Origin: JANSWP01 sp041941305
GTDB lineage: Bacteria; Bacteroidota; Bacteroidia; Chitinophagales; Saprospiraceae
DNA: 64,000 nucleotides
Reading direction: 5' to 3'
Assembly: GCA_041941305.1 (NCBI GenBank)
Contig: JBGTQJ010000031.1
Span: forward strand, 1-64,000
In this document: positions 52,338 to 59,963 of the stretch, in pieces
Layout of the letters: every line of letters begins with the position of its first letter
Numbering within the stretch: the stretch's first letter is position 1
The notes under the pieces: generated by a model
Told to the model about the DNA's origin: nothing
The model's database searches: none
Seen by the model: only the letters and a program-made list of their open reading frames with translations
Position numbers and translations under genes: made by a program

Positions 52338-53825
52338 TCACCTCCAATCCGGCATCTCCGCCTGCTGAAAAAGCTGAGTCCTTCCTTCTCCCTCCAAATT
52401 CATCGCCCAAATACTTTTTGGAGAAATTCCATCATTGTTGGTATTCATGAAAATGACTTTTGAGCCATCAGGTGAGAACCGGGGATCGAGATCGTTGGTT
52501 CCAGCGGGTTTGTTGCTGGAAAGGTCTTCCATGGTGTGGTCGTCAAGTTTTAATAGAAAGATATGACTGTCGAGCTGACGTCCATCAGGAGATTCAAATT
52601 CGGAAATATCATGTGTGAAGAGCATATATTTTCCATCTATAGAGAAATTGCCTCCGCCAAAACTTCCAGGCAAATCCGTCATGACTTCATCTATGAGGGT
52701 TCCATTGGCATCGTACAAATAGATTCTTGAATTATAAGGATTCAATCCTGTAGTTCTGGCAATAATTTGATTTCCAGACGCTGTCCAGTCACACTCGGTA
52801 TAAGTTTGATTTAAGGGGGCTTCTGCGACAAAGGTTAATCCAGAACCATCAATGTTGATTTTGTATAGCTTGTTTAAATGCATGTAGAGCAACTGATTGC
52901 TGGTGGGCGACCAGGCAAAATCCAATTCGTAATTATTGAAACCCGCAATAGGGATATTGCTGGTAACTTGTTGAGCATCAGAGCCATCGCGCTTCATCGT
53001 AAAGAGGTGAGCATCGATGCCAATATTTGAAATATAGGCAATTCGATTTCTATCGGGGCTCATGATGGGTCGCCAATTGCTTCCCGCATTAGAGGTCAAT
53101 TGAAATGCTTCAAAGGCAATTTGAGCAGAAAAAATATCAAACTTTCCATTTTGTTCCTTTACATACAAAAAGCGATGATCGGGAAAAGCCGCCGTAGAGA
53201 AACTCCATACATCCCCATTTACAGGATTTGCATTTCCATCATAGACAATGACCTGCCAAAAATAGGTAGTCTCATAAAGCAAATCTGAAAGTTCAATTTC
53301 ATTTTCAGAGATATCACTTGCAATAGTCGTATTAATGCTCATATCAGAGTTGAACAACAAAACATCATAGGTCAATTCATCTTCTCCATCTGGATCCGTC
53401 GCTTCCCAGCTTAAAGTAATATTGGTAGGTTGATTTAAGGCATTTTGTTCAGGGCTTACCAAAGTTGGTGGATTGGGAGGACTATTGGTTCCGACATCAG
53501 GAGGCATTTTTATTTCCAAAGCTGCTGTCTGATTTTCAAAAATGCTGATGCTTGCAATTTGTGTGGCATAGCCCTCTTTTTCAGCGCGAATAGAGTAGGT
53601 TCCCGTTTTGATATTTTCTAATGCAAATCTTCCAAGGCTATCTGTAAAAACAATGCTCGTTGGGGGATTGGAAGATATGGTGGCTCCCTCGATGGCCATA
53701 TTGTCACTTTCCGTCAGAACTTCACCAAACAAAGAACCAAATACATCTGGTTGTATGGTCTCCTCCTGACAACCAAGGAAAATATAAAAGAATAGAATTA
53801 TGTAGACTCTATAAATCATTTGCAT
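52338..53825 (-). CDS. Lipoprotein with CarboxypepD-reg, FnIII-like and TolB-like propeller domains, curli-linked
   Basis: 495 residues. The signal peptide ends at FLGC (Cys19). A carboxypeptidase-regulatory-like domain follows (about 30-107, GEVLTESDNMAIEGATISS ... GYATQIASISI). Next is a fibronectin-III-like domain (about 118-212, PPNPPTLVSPEQNALNQPTN ... ETTYFWQVIVYD), then a PD40/TolB-like beta-propeller (about 218-495, blades such as MSPDRNRIAYISN and FSPDGSKVIFMNT). It begins 14 bp after csgG in the same direction and is almost certainly co-transcribed with the curli genes. A fibre-anchoring or cell-wall contact role at the outer membrane is inferred. It is not a standard Csg protein. 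Confidence 0.85.
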   Translation of the reverse strand: MQMIYRVYIILFFYIFLGCQEETIQPDVFGSLFGEVLTESDNMAIEGATISSNPPTSIVFTDSLGRFALENIKTGTYSIRAEKEGYATQIASISIFENQTAALEIKMPPDVGTNSPPNPPTLVSPEQNALNQPTNITLSWEATDPDGEDELTYDVLLFNSDMSINTTIASDISENEIELSDLLYETTYFWQVIVYDGNANPVNGDVWSFSTAAFPDHRFLYVKEQNGKFDIFSAQIAFEAFQLTSNAGSNWRPIMSPDRNRIAYISNIGIDAHLFTMKRDGSDAQQVTSNIPIAGFNNYELDFAWSPTSNQLLYMHLNKLYKINIDGSGLTFVAEAPLNQTYTECDWTASGNQIIARTTGLNPYNSRIYLYDANGTLIDEVMTDLPGSFGGGNFSIDGKYMLFTHDISEFESPDGRQLDSHIFLLKLDDHTMEDLSSNKPAGTNDLDPRFSPDGSKVIFMNTNNDGISPKSIWAMNLEGEGRTQLFQQAEMPDWR

Positions 53826-53839
53826 TCTGGTTTTTTTGT

Positions 53840-55360
53840 CTAAAAATCATTGACGCTGTTCAATCCTGGTCTTTGGATTTCAAATTTTCTTTTATTGCTT
53901 TCCACTTTTCTTCCGAAATAAAAATTCAATCCAAGGTTTCCTCTCCAATAAAAATCATTGTACTTGCCTTGTTCCACATCATCAAATTTATCGCTGAACA
54001 AGTAGTTGTAATCTACTGAAAACACGATGCCTGCCTTGCTTTTAAGCATGTACTCAAAGCCTAGTCCCGAATTAAATTTATTGTAGAATTTACTGCTATA
54101 ATCAAATCGATGTGCCTCATTTTCGGTTAGGAAACCATAGCCCAGCTTGAGAAAGGGTGTAAAACTATCATAGGGAAAGATGCGATACTGAGCACCAAAT
54201 TCTAAATAAGAAACATTGGACTGGTAGAATTTTTTGGTGCCCAATTGAGCAAAGCCATAGTCAAAGGTTAATCCCACAGCCGGCAAGGGAGAAAAACTAA
54301 GTCCCAACTCTACTCCTGTTTTTAGTTTGGGATCTGGAAAGTCTCCCTTATATAAAAGACTTGTAGTAGCAATTTTTGATCCCAGGATGTTCCTTCGATT
54401 ATCCAATTGTCTTCCAAAAATGTCAGTTTTCTCAGTGAGTTCCTTTTCTTTTTTGTAATCCTTGATTGGAAACTCCTTTTCATCTCTATCATCTTCCAAA
54501 TGCCACAAACCATCCTCAATACCCTCAATGACTAAACTCATGACCCCTTTTTCAATGGCTTCCATTACCGCGATTTCAGAAGGCTCATTGTAGGTGTAAC
54601 CAGTTTCTGCTTCCAACAGTCTTTTGAATTGTACGAATTGAAATAAACCGCCATCTAACTTTTGAGAAAGCACCGTTTTAGAAGTATAAACAGTTTTTAG
54701 GACTTTCCCATTGCTGGTAGAAATTGCCCTGAGATAAACGGTAACCCGATCTTGTCGATATTGACTGGAGGCACCTGCTCCAAAGTATCTAACCCCAGCA
54801 CCTCCTGTGATGACATTGGCATCATAGGAAATGATACCACCCTCCAGTAGCACTCCTGCATATAAAAGAGGAGGCAATAATTGGTTTTGAGAATTATCCC
54901 CTTTTTGTTGATTGTATTGAGCTCTGCTGGAACGAATAATCTTTCGTTCGTTCAATAGATTTCCTACATTTTCTCGTTCAATTGGAATAAACCAACCAGA
55001 ATCGTCTAGTGCTTTTATCAAGATGCTTGTTGCTCCTTGGGTTACTGCCGTACTCCAGCTAGCTCCCGTTTCACTTGGTTTGTATTGTCCCGTCTGGTCT
55101 CGAAATTTATAAACTGCAACGACTATTTTTTCGCGAGGTTCAGGCAAGCTTTTCAGCTCAATAGTACTTTGGGTAGGTTCTCCCAGTCTTGCCTTATAAG
55201 ATTGCATGGGCTGATGAAGAAAGGTGCCACAGCCAGGAAGAATAAAGAAAGCAATAAGGCAAATAAAAAATAGAACGGGGTTGGTATTCCCAACTTTTAC
55301 TAAGGGATAATATCTAAAATTCGTGGTTCCAATCCCCCAATTGGATTTAATAGTGGACAT
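53840..55360 (-). CDS. csgG: Curli secretion channel CsgG with C-terminal barrel-like extension
   Basis: CsgG forms the nonameric outer-membrane pore through which curlin subunits leave the cell. The lipobox FILPGC puts the acylated Cys near residue 44. The CsgG core (about 70-310) is very close to the enterobacterial protein in FRDQTGQYKPS, SGWFIPIERENVGNLLNERK, ITGGAGVRYFGAGASSQYRQ and EAIEKGVMSLVIEGI. A further 190 residues follow, with strand-rich segments (GVELGLSFSPLPAVGLTFDY, FGAQYRIFPYDSFTPFLKLG, ending YWRGNLGLNFYFGRK), as in outer-membrane barrel proteins. The usual CsgG is about 260-280 residues. The residues lining the channel constriction appear changed. An MITE-like element separates it from csgF. 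Confidence 0.93.
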   Translation of the reverse strand: MSTIKSNWGIGTTNFRYYPLVKVGNTNPVLFFICLIAFFILPGCGTFLHQPMQSYKARLGEPTQSTIELKSLPEPREKIVVAVYKFRDQTGQYKPSETGASWSTAVTQGATSILIKALDDSGWFIPIERENVGNLLNERKIIRSSRAQYNQQKGDNSQNQLLPPLLYAGVLLEGGIISYDANVITGGAGVRYFGAGASSQYRQDRVTVYLRAISTSNGKVLKTVYTSKTVLSQKLDGGLFQFVQFKRLLEAETGYTYNEPSEIAVMEAIEKGVMSLVIEGIEDGLWHLEDDRDEKEFPIKDYKKEKELTEKTDIFGRQLDNRRNILGSKIATTSLLYKGDFPDPKLKTGVELGLSFSPLPAVGLTFDYGFAQLGTKKFYQSNVSYLEFGAQYRIFPYDSFTPFLKLGYGFLTENEAHRFDYSSKFYNKFNSGLGFEYMLKSKAGIVFSVDYNYLFSDKFDDVEQGKYNDFYWRGNLGLNFYFGRKVESNKRKFEIQRPGLNSVNDF

Positions 55361-55399
55361 AGTATGTTTTTTTTAACATGTTCGCAATTCAACAGGAAA

Positions 55400-55627
55400 G
55401 ATGGGTCATCCCCCAGAGGGGCAAGCTGAATTTTGTCGATAAAACCCTTTCGTTTTTTCCTTTTCTTAATTCGTAGATATTCAACTTGTTGCGGGGTGCG
55501 AGTTGCAGGTCTTACTTACCCACAACTCGCACCCCGCAACAAAAAAACATTACATAGTGAGTTGGAATTCAACGATTTAAGATGATATCTGAAAATTCAG
55601 CTTGCCCCTTTGGGGGGATGATTCATC
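55400..55627 (+). mobile_element. MITE-like element, copy B (complete)
   Basis: 228 bp. The terminal inverted repeats read GATG..TCATCCCCC..AGGGGCAAGCTGAATTTT on the left (to 55434) and its near-complement on the right (55592-55627). In the middle, GTTGCGGGGTGCGAGTTG pairs with CAACTCGCACCCCGCAAC across a short loop (55488-55542). No open frame is present. It lies 40 bp upstream of csgG. Confidence 0.85.
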
Positions 55628-55744
55628 TTTATATCACTTCTCACCGCCGAGGCGGAATTTTTCTACCTTCCGGGAAATACGTTCAGTTTCTCGCTGGAAG
55701 ATTGACAAGTTTACATATAGAAGCGATTCTGTATTAGGGGGACG

Positions 55745-55889
55745 TCAATTAGAGTTTGAGAGTGTGAGAGTGTGAGAATATGAGAATATGAGAAATTGAG
55801 AAATTGAGAATTTGAGAGAGAAAGGATTTCTCATTCTCTCATTCTCTCATTCTCTCATTCTCTCATTCTCTCATTCTCTCATTCTCTCA
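55745..55889. repeat. GA/TC simple repeats abutting csgF
   Basis: A degenerate GAGAATATGAGAAATTGAGA tract is followed by seven perfect copies of the 8-mer TCTCATTC (55829-55884). The two halves are largely complementary, so the block can fold back on itself. A similar GAGAATGAGAAATTGAGA tract lies at 52160-52200, upstream of the SNF2 gene. The unit length and lack of spacers exclude a CRISPR. Confidence 0.85.
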
Positions 55890-55893
55890 AATT

Positions 55894-56310
55894 CTAAAAG
55901 AACGGTATGACAATTTGAGTTTGCTCTCCATTTGCTGTATCAAACAAAGTAATCGTCAAACCATCTAATGTGGTGGCTATATCTATTTGAAAATCGCCAA
56001 CCGAATAAACGCCATCAGTAAGCCCTTCTTCTCCAAATTGGGAGGTGATGAGCTCTCTTGATATTTGGTTCAATAATTGGCGATTTAGTGATTCCGAAAA
56101 ACTATCCAGGGTGCTTCTGGATCCAAAAACGCTAGGTTCTGGATCTTCAATTAAATTTTGTGCTTGTGCTGCACTCAAGAGCCAGCTATAATTGAAGGTA
56201 TCTCCTCCAAAAGCCGGATTTATTGGTTTGTATACAAAATCCTGACTATAGGTCTGGAAACCAATGCACAAAAAAATGATTAGGGCGGTTAGTGTATATT
56301 TTGTTCTCAT
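55894..56310 (-). CDS. csgF: Curli assembly protein CsgF
   Basis: Caps the CsgG pore on the outside and couples secretion to nucleation by CsgB. The 138-residue product has a signal peptide ending near residue 22 (FQTYSQ). The mature N-terminus, DFVYKPINPAFGGDTFNYSW followed by LLSAAQAQN, is the conserved segment that plugs into CsgG in the enterobacterial structure. The C-terminal half (DFQIDIATTLDGLTITLFDT and ANGEQTQIVIP) matches the rest of the family. It starts 10 bp after the csgE-like gene. Identity is strong. Confidence 0.94.
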   Translation of the reverse strand: MRTKYTLTALIIFLCIGFQTYSQDFVYKPINPAFGGDTFNYSWLLSAAQAQNLIEDPEPSVFGSRSTLDSFSESLNRQLLNQISRELITSQFGEEGLTDGVYSVGDFQIDIATTLDGLTITLFDTANGEQTQIVIPFF

Positions 56311-56320
56311 AATATTGTTT

Positions 56321-57103
56321 TTAGAAAATTCCGGAACCTTTGAGGTCTTCTGTTAGTATTTCTTGCTTGAGGTTTTCCATTTTGGTTAGATGATTTTTGG
56401 CAACTTCGACCAGATGAACAGCCAGGTTTTCAATTAATTCGGATCTGGGTTGCAAAAATCGCTTCACTAATGTTTGATCATTTATTTCAATAGCTATTTG
56501 TGCGACCCTTCCCCGAGCTGGCAATTCCCGAATAGTAATGATAAAGTCTTTCGCTTCCTGGGGAGCTACCCAGGCATTGTAGAAATACTCATAAAAATCA
56601 TGTCCCAGTTTGGAGCGGGTTTCATCCAGAATCAGACCATCAATCTCCAATTCATCAAAAGTTGGGGTTTTCGGGATGGCAACAGGGGCTTTGGGCAGTT
56701 CCTTTTCAGGATTTTCTGCTATCGTTTCAGGCATGCTGGTAATAATGGAATCGACAGCGACCAGCTCGCCATATCGAAAAATTTCAAGTTTTACTTTCTC
56801 AATTGGATGTCTTTCCTTAAAGAATAAAACTGCTTTGGAAAGCATGTTTTTCTTTCCAGTAGCTGCTCTAAAGCTACTTCTGGTAGAATCTTTAGATGCT
56901 TTCTTGAATACGATGAAATTGTATTGGAAAACAGATGCCAGCACTTCATTATTTCGAAACCAACCACGGATAATGTTGGAGCCATCCGTTTTTTCGAAAT
57001 CCAATCTGGCTGTAAACCTTTCCTTTGGTTGAGCCTGGGAGGGTGAACTGAAAAGGAAGATTTGAAGCAAAAAAGTACAGAGCAGTAATTTTCCGAGATA
57101 CAT
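56321..57103 (-). CDS. csgE: Curli chaperone CsgE with an extra N-terminal Ig-like domain
   Basis: CsgE is the periplasmic adaptor that loads curlin into CsgG. The 260-residue product is about twice the usual length. A signal peptide (to about residue 24, SPSQAQ) is followed by an extra domain of about 95 residues. It contains QYNFIVFKKASKDSTRSSF and IEKVKLEIFRYGELVAVDSI, separated by a short linker rich in Pro from the CsgE domain proper. That domain (about 155-260) reads EIDGLILDETRSKLGHDFYE, then AWVAPQEAKDFIITIRELPA, and contains GRVAQIAIEIND. The extra domain has the strand pattern of the CsgC/CsgH amyloid-inhibitor fold. That assignment is inference; the CsgE call is firm. Confidence 0.9.
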   Translation of the reverse strand: MYLGKLLLCTFLLQIFLFSSPSQAQPKERFTARLDFEKTDGSNIIRGWFRNNEVLASVFQYNFIVFKKASKDSTRSSFRAATGKKNMLSKAVLFFKERHPIEKVKLEIFRYGELVAVDSIITSMPETIAENPEKELPKAPVAIPKTPTFDELEIDGLILDETRSKLGHDFYEYFYNAWVAPQEAKDFIITIRELPARGRVAQIAIEINDQTLVKRFLQPRSELIENLAVHLVEVAKNHLTKMENLKQEILTEDLKGSGIF

Positions 57104-57158
57104 TTTTTATTGCCTGTATCCAGGCATTTTATTTTATTATCAGCAAGGATTTCAAAAG

Positions 57159-57236
57159 GTAAATTGATGAAGTCAGCTGCCGTTTTAGGCATGAACTTCA
57201 TCCTGCCTCGCCCGTTAAGCTAATTCATCAATTTAC
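57159..57236. repeat. 13-bp inverted repeat between csgB-like and csgE genes
   Basis: GTAAATTGATGAA (57159-57171) is the exact reverse complement of 57224-57236. Further short complementarity lies inside, and a smaller hairpin TGCCTG/CAGGCA sits near 57110-57126. Possible attenuation between subunit and assembly genes. Confidence 0.7.
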
Positions 57237-57304
57237 AAAATTGCCCTAATCAATAGACTTTATTCCAATTTGGTATTTAAGAGAATTTTTTTTTGGAAAA
57301 AAGT

Positions 57305-57862
57305 CTAATAAGAAGACTGTCTGATGTAAACCTTCAGACCGTCTCCAACTTGCCGAATCGCATAGTTTCCTTCTGATACGCCTTCAAGGATTTGAACAAT
57401 CGTATTGTTGTTGCCTTGTTGGACGAATTGAATGTTATTTTGATTGCTTTCAATCAATTTTTGAAAAATTCGATTTTCTTGTCCTTCCTGGATAATAACC
57501 ATCTGATTATCATGCCCACGATTCAATAGGTAGTATAAATTCTCTTCACCATATTGTATCACTGCCAATTCATTTCCGCCTCCGTTTTGAGTAATCCAGG
57601 CTTTGTTGTCATTTCCTGATTGGAGCAGACGCGTTAAATTTCTTAATAGAGCACTTTCATCGCGTGTTTGTATCAATTCTACCTCATTTCGGTCTCCCAC
57701 CTGGTTGATAAATACGCCATTCCCATCACCCGACAAATCTCCTGTTAACAACTCAGTTGGTTGTAGCAACAGGTCTTGCTCGGTTAGATGTTGGGCGGCC
57801 ATGGGCAACCAGTACATCCAACATATCAAAATGGTTATGGCGAATTTATCTTTTAAAACCAT
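57305..57862 (-). CDS. csgB: CsgB-like minor curlin subunit
   Basis: 185 residues. The signal peptide ends near residue 23 (LPMAAQ). The mature part has irregular curlin repeats of about 20-23 residues with the QxGxxN frame: GVFINQVGDRNEVELIQTRD, AWITQNGGGNELAVIQYGEE, MVIIQEGQENRIFQKLIESN and QFVQQGNNNTIVQILEGVSE. The C-terminus is charged (GDGLKVYIRQSSY). Compared with the neighbouring subunit the repeats are less regular and more charged, as in CsgB, which nucleates fibres at the cell surface. The A/B assignment is by repeat regularity and position and could be wrong. Confidence 0.85.
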   Translation of the reverse strand: MVLKDKFAITILICWMYWLPMAAQHLTEQDLLLQPTELLTGDLSGDGNGVFINQVGDRNEVELIQTRDESALLRNLTRLLQSGNDNKAWITQNGGGNELAVIQYGEENLYYLLNRGHDNQMVIIQEGQENRIFQKLIESNQNNIQFVQQGNNNTIVQILEGVSEGNYAIRQVGDGLKVYIRQSSY

Positions 57863-58272
57863 GAGTCCAGTTCAATGGAGGGTAGAGTGGATTTGATATC
57901 TGGGCTTTCTTTGTATTTGTTTGAAAGCAGTTTTCTTTGGGACACCATGACTTTAAAAGTTAAATTCAAAAAGGAAGAAAGAGTTGTTGGTTAGTGCATT
58001 GATAACATCAAACCAAAACTTTTTCATTACTTGTTTAAAGTCAGTTTCATACTTTTTTTGAGAAAACCGTGAATACAATTTTTTAAGAAAACAAGTTCGA
58101 AGGGGAAGAGCATTCTCTTCCTTCCTTCGAACCATGCGAGTCTTAACCAGAAAGCTGATTTATTAATCCCAAATAATCTTGAGACCGGTGAACGGTCCAC
58201 GGTAGATGGAAGATGGAAAATTTTAAGCTCAATTTGGATCCCTTAGCCATCTACCGTCGACTGTTTACCAAA
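57863..58272. other. Spacer between the two curlin genes
   Basis: 410 bp, no credible gene; a 60-codon frame at 57953-58135 on - is low-complexity and rejected. CGGTAGATGG (58200-58209) pairs with CCATCTACCG (58247-58256), with extra pairs outside. The hairpin starts 16 nt downstream of the csgA-like stop codon, consistent with partial termination that makes the major subunit more abundant. Confidence 0.6.
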
Positions 58273-59118
58273 TTAATTATCAGACTGAGTAATGGTTGAT
58301 TTATTATTTCCGCCTACCTGGCGTGTACTATGTGTATTGCCAACTCCTGTCTGGGTATTGGTTACTTTATTGTCCCATCCTTCCTGATAAACCGCAGCCG
58401 AATTTGAAGTTCCGGTTTGGTCTAATGTTATCGTGTTGCCATCTCCAATTTGAATCAATTGAGGATCGACGTCATCACCTGCAAAGTTGTTATCCGTATC
58501 CTGGTCTACATTTACCAAATTGCCATCACCCTCTATTCTAATACCATTGGAATTAGAAGTTCCATTTTGATTCACAAAAACGGAGTTGGTTCCTCCTACT
58601 ACGCTAATGCCTGATACATTGTTCTCCCCCGCTTGTGCCTGAGTTGTAATATTGGTATTTCCAGCAACTCCGATGAATCCTCTGTTATTGCCAAGGCCAG
58701 ATTGCAATTGTACCGCAATATTGCCGTCACCTTCCTGAGAAACAATAACCTGGCTTTGATCAGACAATAAATCCTGGGTAATGATATTGCCATCTCCATC
58801 CTGGACGTTGGTAGCTTGATTTTCAGAAGCTTGAATCATTGTTACTGTCTGGTTGTTATTGCCGACCTGATCAAGCATTACTATATTATCACTCCCGGCA
58901 TTGGAGTAATCTATTGAGTTGTTAGCCCCATTTTGACCTAATGTAATCGTATTGTCATTTCCGTTTTGAATGACCTGAGAGGTATTTTGGAATCCTGTTT
59001 GGGTTATTTCACTGGTATTGCTGTTACCATTTTGTTCCTGATTGGTTGCATTATTTTGTGCTGTTGCAAAAACTGCGCAGAAGGCTACGAATGAGAACAG
59101 AAGAAATAGTTTTTTCAT
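58273..59118 (-). CDS. csgA: CsgA-like major curlin subunit
   Basis: Amyloid fibre subunit, 281 residues. The signal peptide (MKKLFLLFSFVAFCAVFATAQ) is followed by about eleven curlin repeats of 20-24 residues with the pattern QxGxxNxxxxxQxGxxN. Examples are SEITQTGFQNTSQVIQNGND, QLIQIGDGNTITLDQTGTSN and HSTRQVGGNNKSTITQSDN. The composition is extreme: Asn, Gln, Gly, Ser and Thr rich, no Cys in the mature part. It is longer than enterobacterial CsgA (about 150) because it has more repeats. It is the first gene of the curli run and has a good promoter about 230 nt upstream. Confidence 0.92.
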   Translation of the reverse strand: MKKLFLLFSFVAFCAVFATAQNNATNQEQNGNSNTSEITQTGFQNTSQVIQNGNDNTITLGQNGANNSIDYSNAGSDNIVMLDQVGNNNQTVTMIQASENQATNVQDGDGNIITQDLLSDQSQVIVSQEGDGNIAVQLQSGLGNNRGFIGVAGNTNITTQAQAGENNVSGISVVGGTNSVFVNQNGTSNSNGIRIEGDGNLVNVDQDTDNNFAGDDVDPQLIQIGDGNTITLDQTGTSNSAAVYQEGWDNKVTNTQTGVGNTHSTRQVGGNNKSTITQSDN

Positions 59119-59349
59119 GACTAGAATTTTGTATTTATTTAAAAATTTGATTCTCTTACAAATTGATGTTGTGCAGGTATTTAATAGCCTGGCAATCCTC
59201 TACATTGCATGCAGCTTTACCTGAATGGTGCATTCCTGGGATGCTATTATTTGATAGTGTTTCCAATGGGTTATTTGAAACGAGTGAGATATTCACTAAG
59301 AGCAGTAATACTTGTGTGAGATGAAAATCAGTTTGAATAGGTTGTAGTG

Positions 59350-59380
59350 CAAATGTAGACTAAGATATTGGGTTCACAAA
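59350..59380 (-). promoter_or_regulatory. Curli (csgA) promoter
   Basis: On the minus strand, TTTG (59380-59377) and TACATTTG (59357-59350) are 19 nt apart, fitting the Bacteroidota -33/-7 consensus in both boxes and spacing. Transcription should start near 59343, giving a 5' leader of about 225 nt before csgA. Confidence 0.7.
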
Positions 59381-59516
59381 TACGTAAATTCCTGATTTTT
59401 AAGTTGCGTGGAAATACGTAATAAGTAACATATAAGTGGTAAGGATTGAGCGTTTGTGAACAGGAGCTGGTGTACCAATTAGGAAGTAATATCAATTGCT
59501 CAACTGGATGGAAATG

Positions 59517-59953
59517 GTTCAAACATGTGTCATCCCCCCAAAGGGGCAAGCTGAATTTTGACAATAAAAACCATTTCGTTTATCTTCTTTACTTAATCTA
59601 TTGATATTCAATTTGTTGCGCGGTGCGGGGTGCGGGTTTGACCAACGCGCACCCCGCACCGTGCAACAAAAACACATTACATAGTGAGTTGAAATTCAAT
59701 GATTTAAGATAATATCTGAAAATTCAGCTTGCCCCTTTGGGGCAGGGGTGATTGGTTCTAAAAATATACTCTGTGATTTTTTTTAAGTTCAAGGTCAAGA
59801 CCAAGTTCAAGTTCAATTCTTGGACTTGAACTTGGTCTTGACCTTGAACTTTCAGGGGTTTAGAAGAAAAAAACCTAGGATAATCCTTTAGCACATTATG
59901 AAAATAATAGAACCAATCACCCCTGCCTTTGGGGGGATGATTCATGTTTGAAC
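59517..59953 (+). mobile_element. MITE-like element, copy C, interrupted by a second element
   Basis: The left end is GTTCAAACATG..TCATCCCCCC, then AAAGGGGCAAGCTGAATTTT. The right end is its near-complement, split into 59721-59742 and 59926-59953 by the nested insertion. Without the insertion and its target duplication the element would be about 245 bp. The central palindrome (TTGCGCGGTGCGGGGTGCG against CGCACCCCGCACCGTGCAA) is stronger than in copy B. The right end lies 10 bp from the stop codon of the response regulator gene. Confidence 0.85.
59743..59925. mobile_element. Nested 183-bp insertion with 18-bp TIRs and 9-bp target duplication
   Basis: CAGGGGTGATTGGTTCTA (59743-59760) is the exact reverse complement of 59908-59925. 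The element is flanked on both sides by CCTTTGGGG (59734-59742 and 59926-59934), a 9-bp duplication of the host element's inverted repeat; removing the insert and one copy restores that repeat. Inside, 59785-59816 pairs with 59820-59851 (32 bp, one G-T pair) around a 3-nt loop; the arms consist of AAGTTC/AAGGTC-type hexamers. No coding capacity, so it must have been moved by a transposase encoded elsewhere. Confidence 0.9.
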
Positions 59954-59963
59954 TAAATAAAAG

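Larger units (their letters stand above)
55361..55893. other. csgF-csgG spacer with mobile element and simple repeats
   Basis: 533 bp without a gene inside the curli gene run. It contains MITE-like copy B, a short hairpin CCGCC-GA-GGCGG followed by AATTTTT (55644-55660), and GA/TC-rich simple repeats up to the csgF stop codon. Transcription from csgF into csgG has to cross all of these. Confidence 0.75.
59119..59963. other. Curli upstream region
   Basis: 845 bp between the csgA-like gene and the regulator gene. It contains the csgA promoter near 59350-59380 and MITE-like copy C with its nested insertion. No reading frame in it is convincing. Confidence 0.7.

Noticed and set aside
55829..55884. 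Regular TCTCATTC array as a CRISPR
   Set aside because: 8-bp units without unique spacers and no cas genes nearby; a simple repeat.
57953..58135. 60-codon minus-strand frame between the curlin genes
   Set aside because: Low-complexity, no signal peptide or curlin repeat, and no similarity recognised; not called as CsgC or CsgH.
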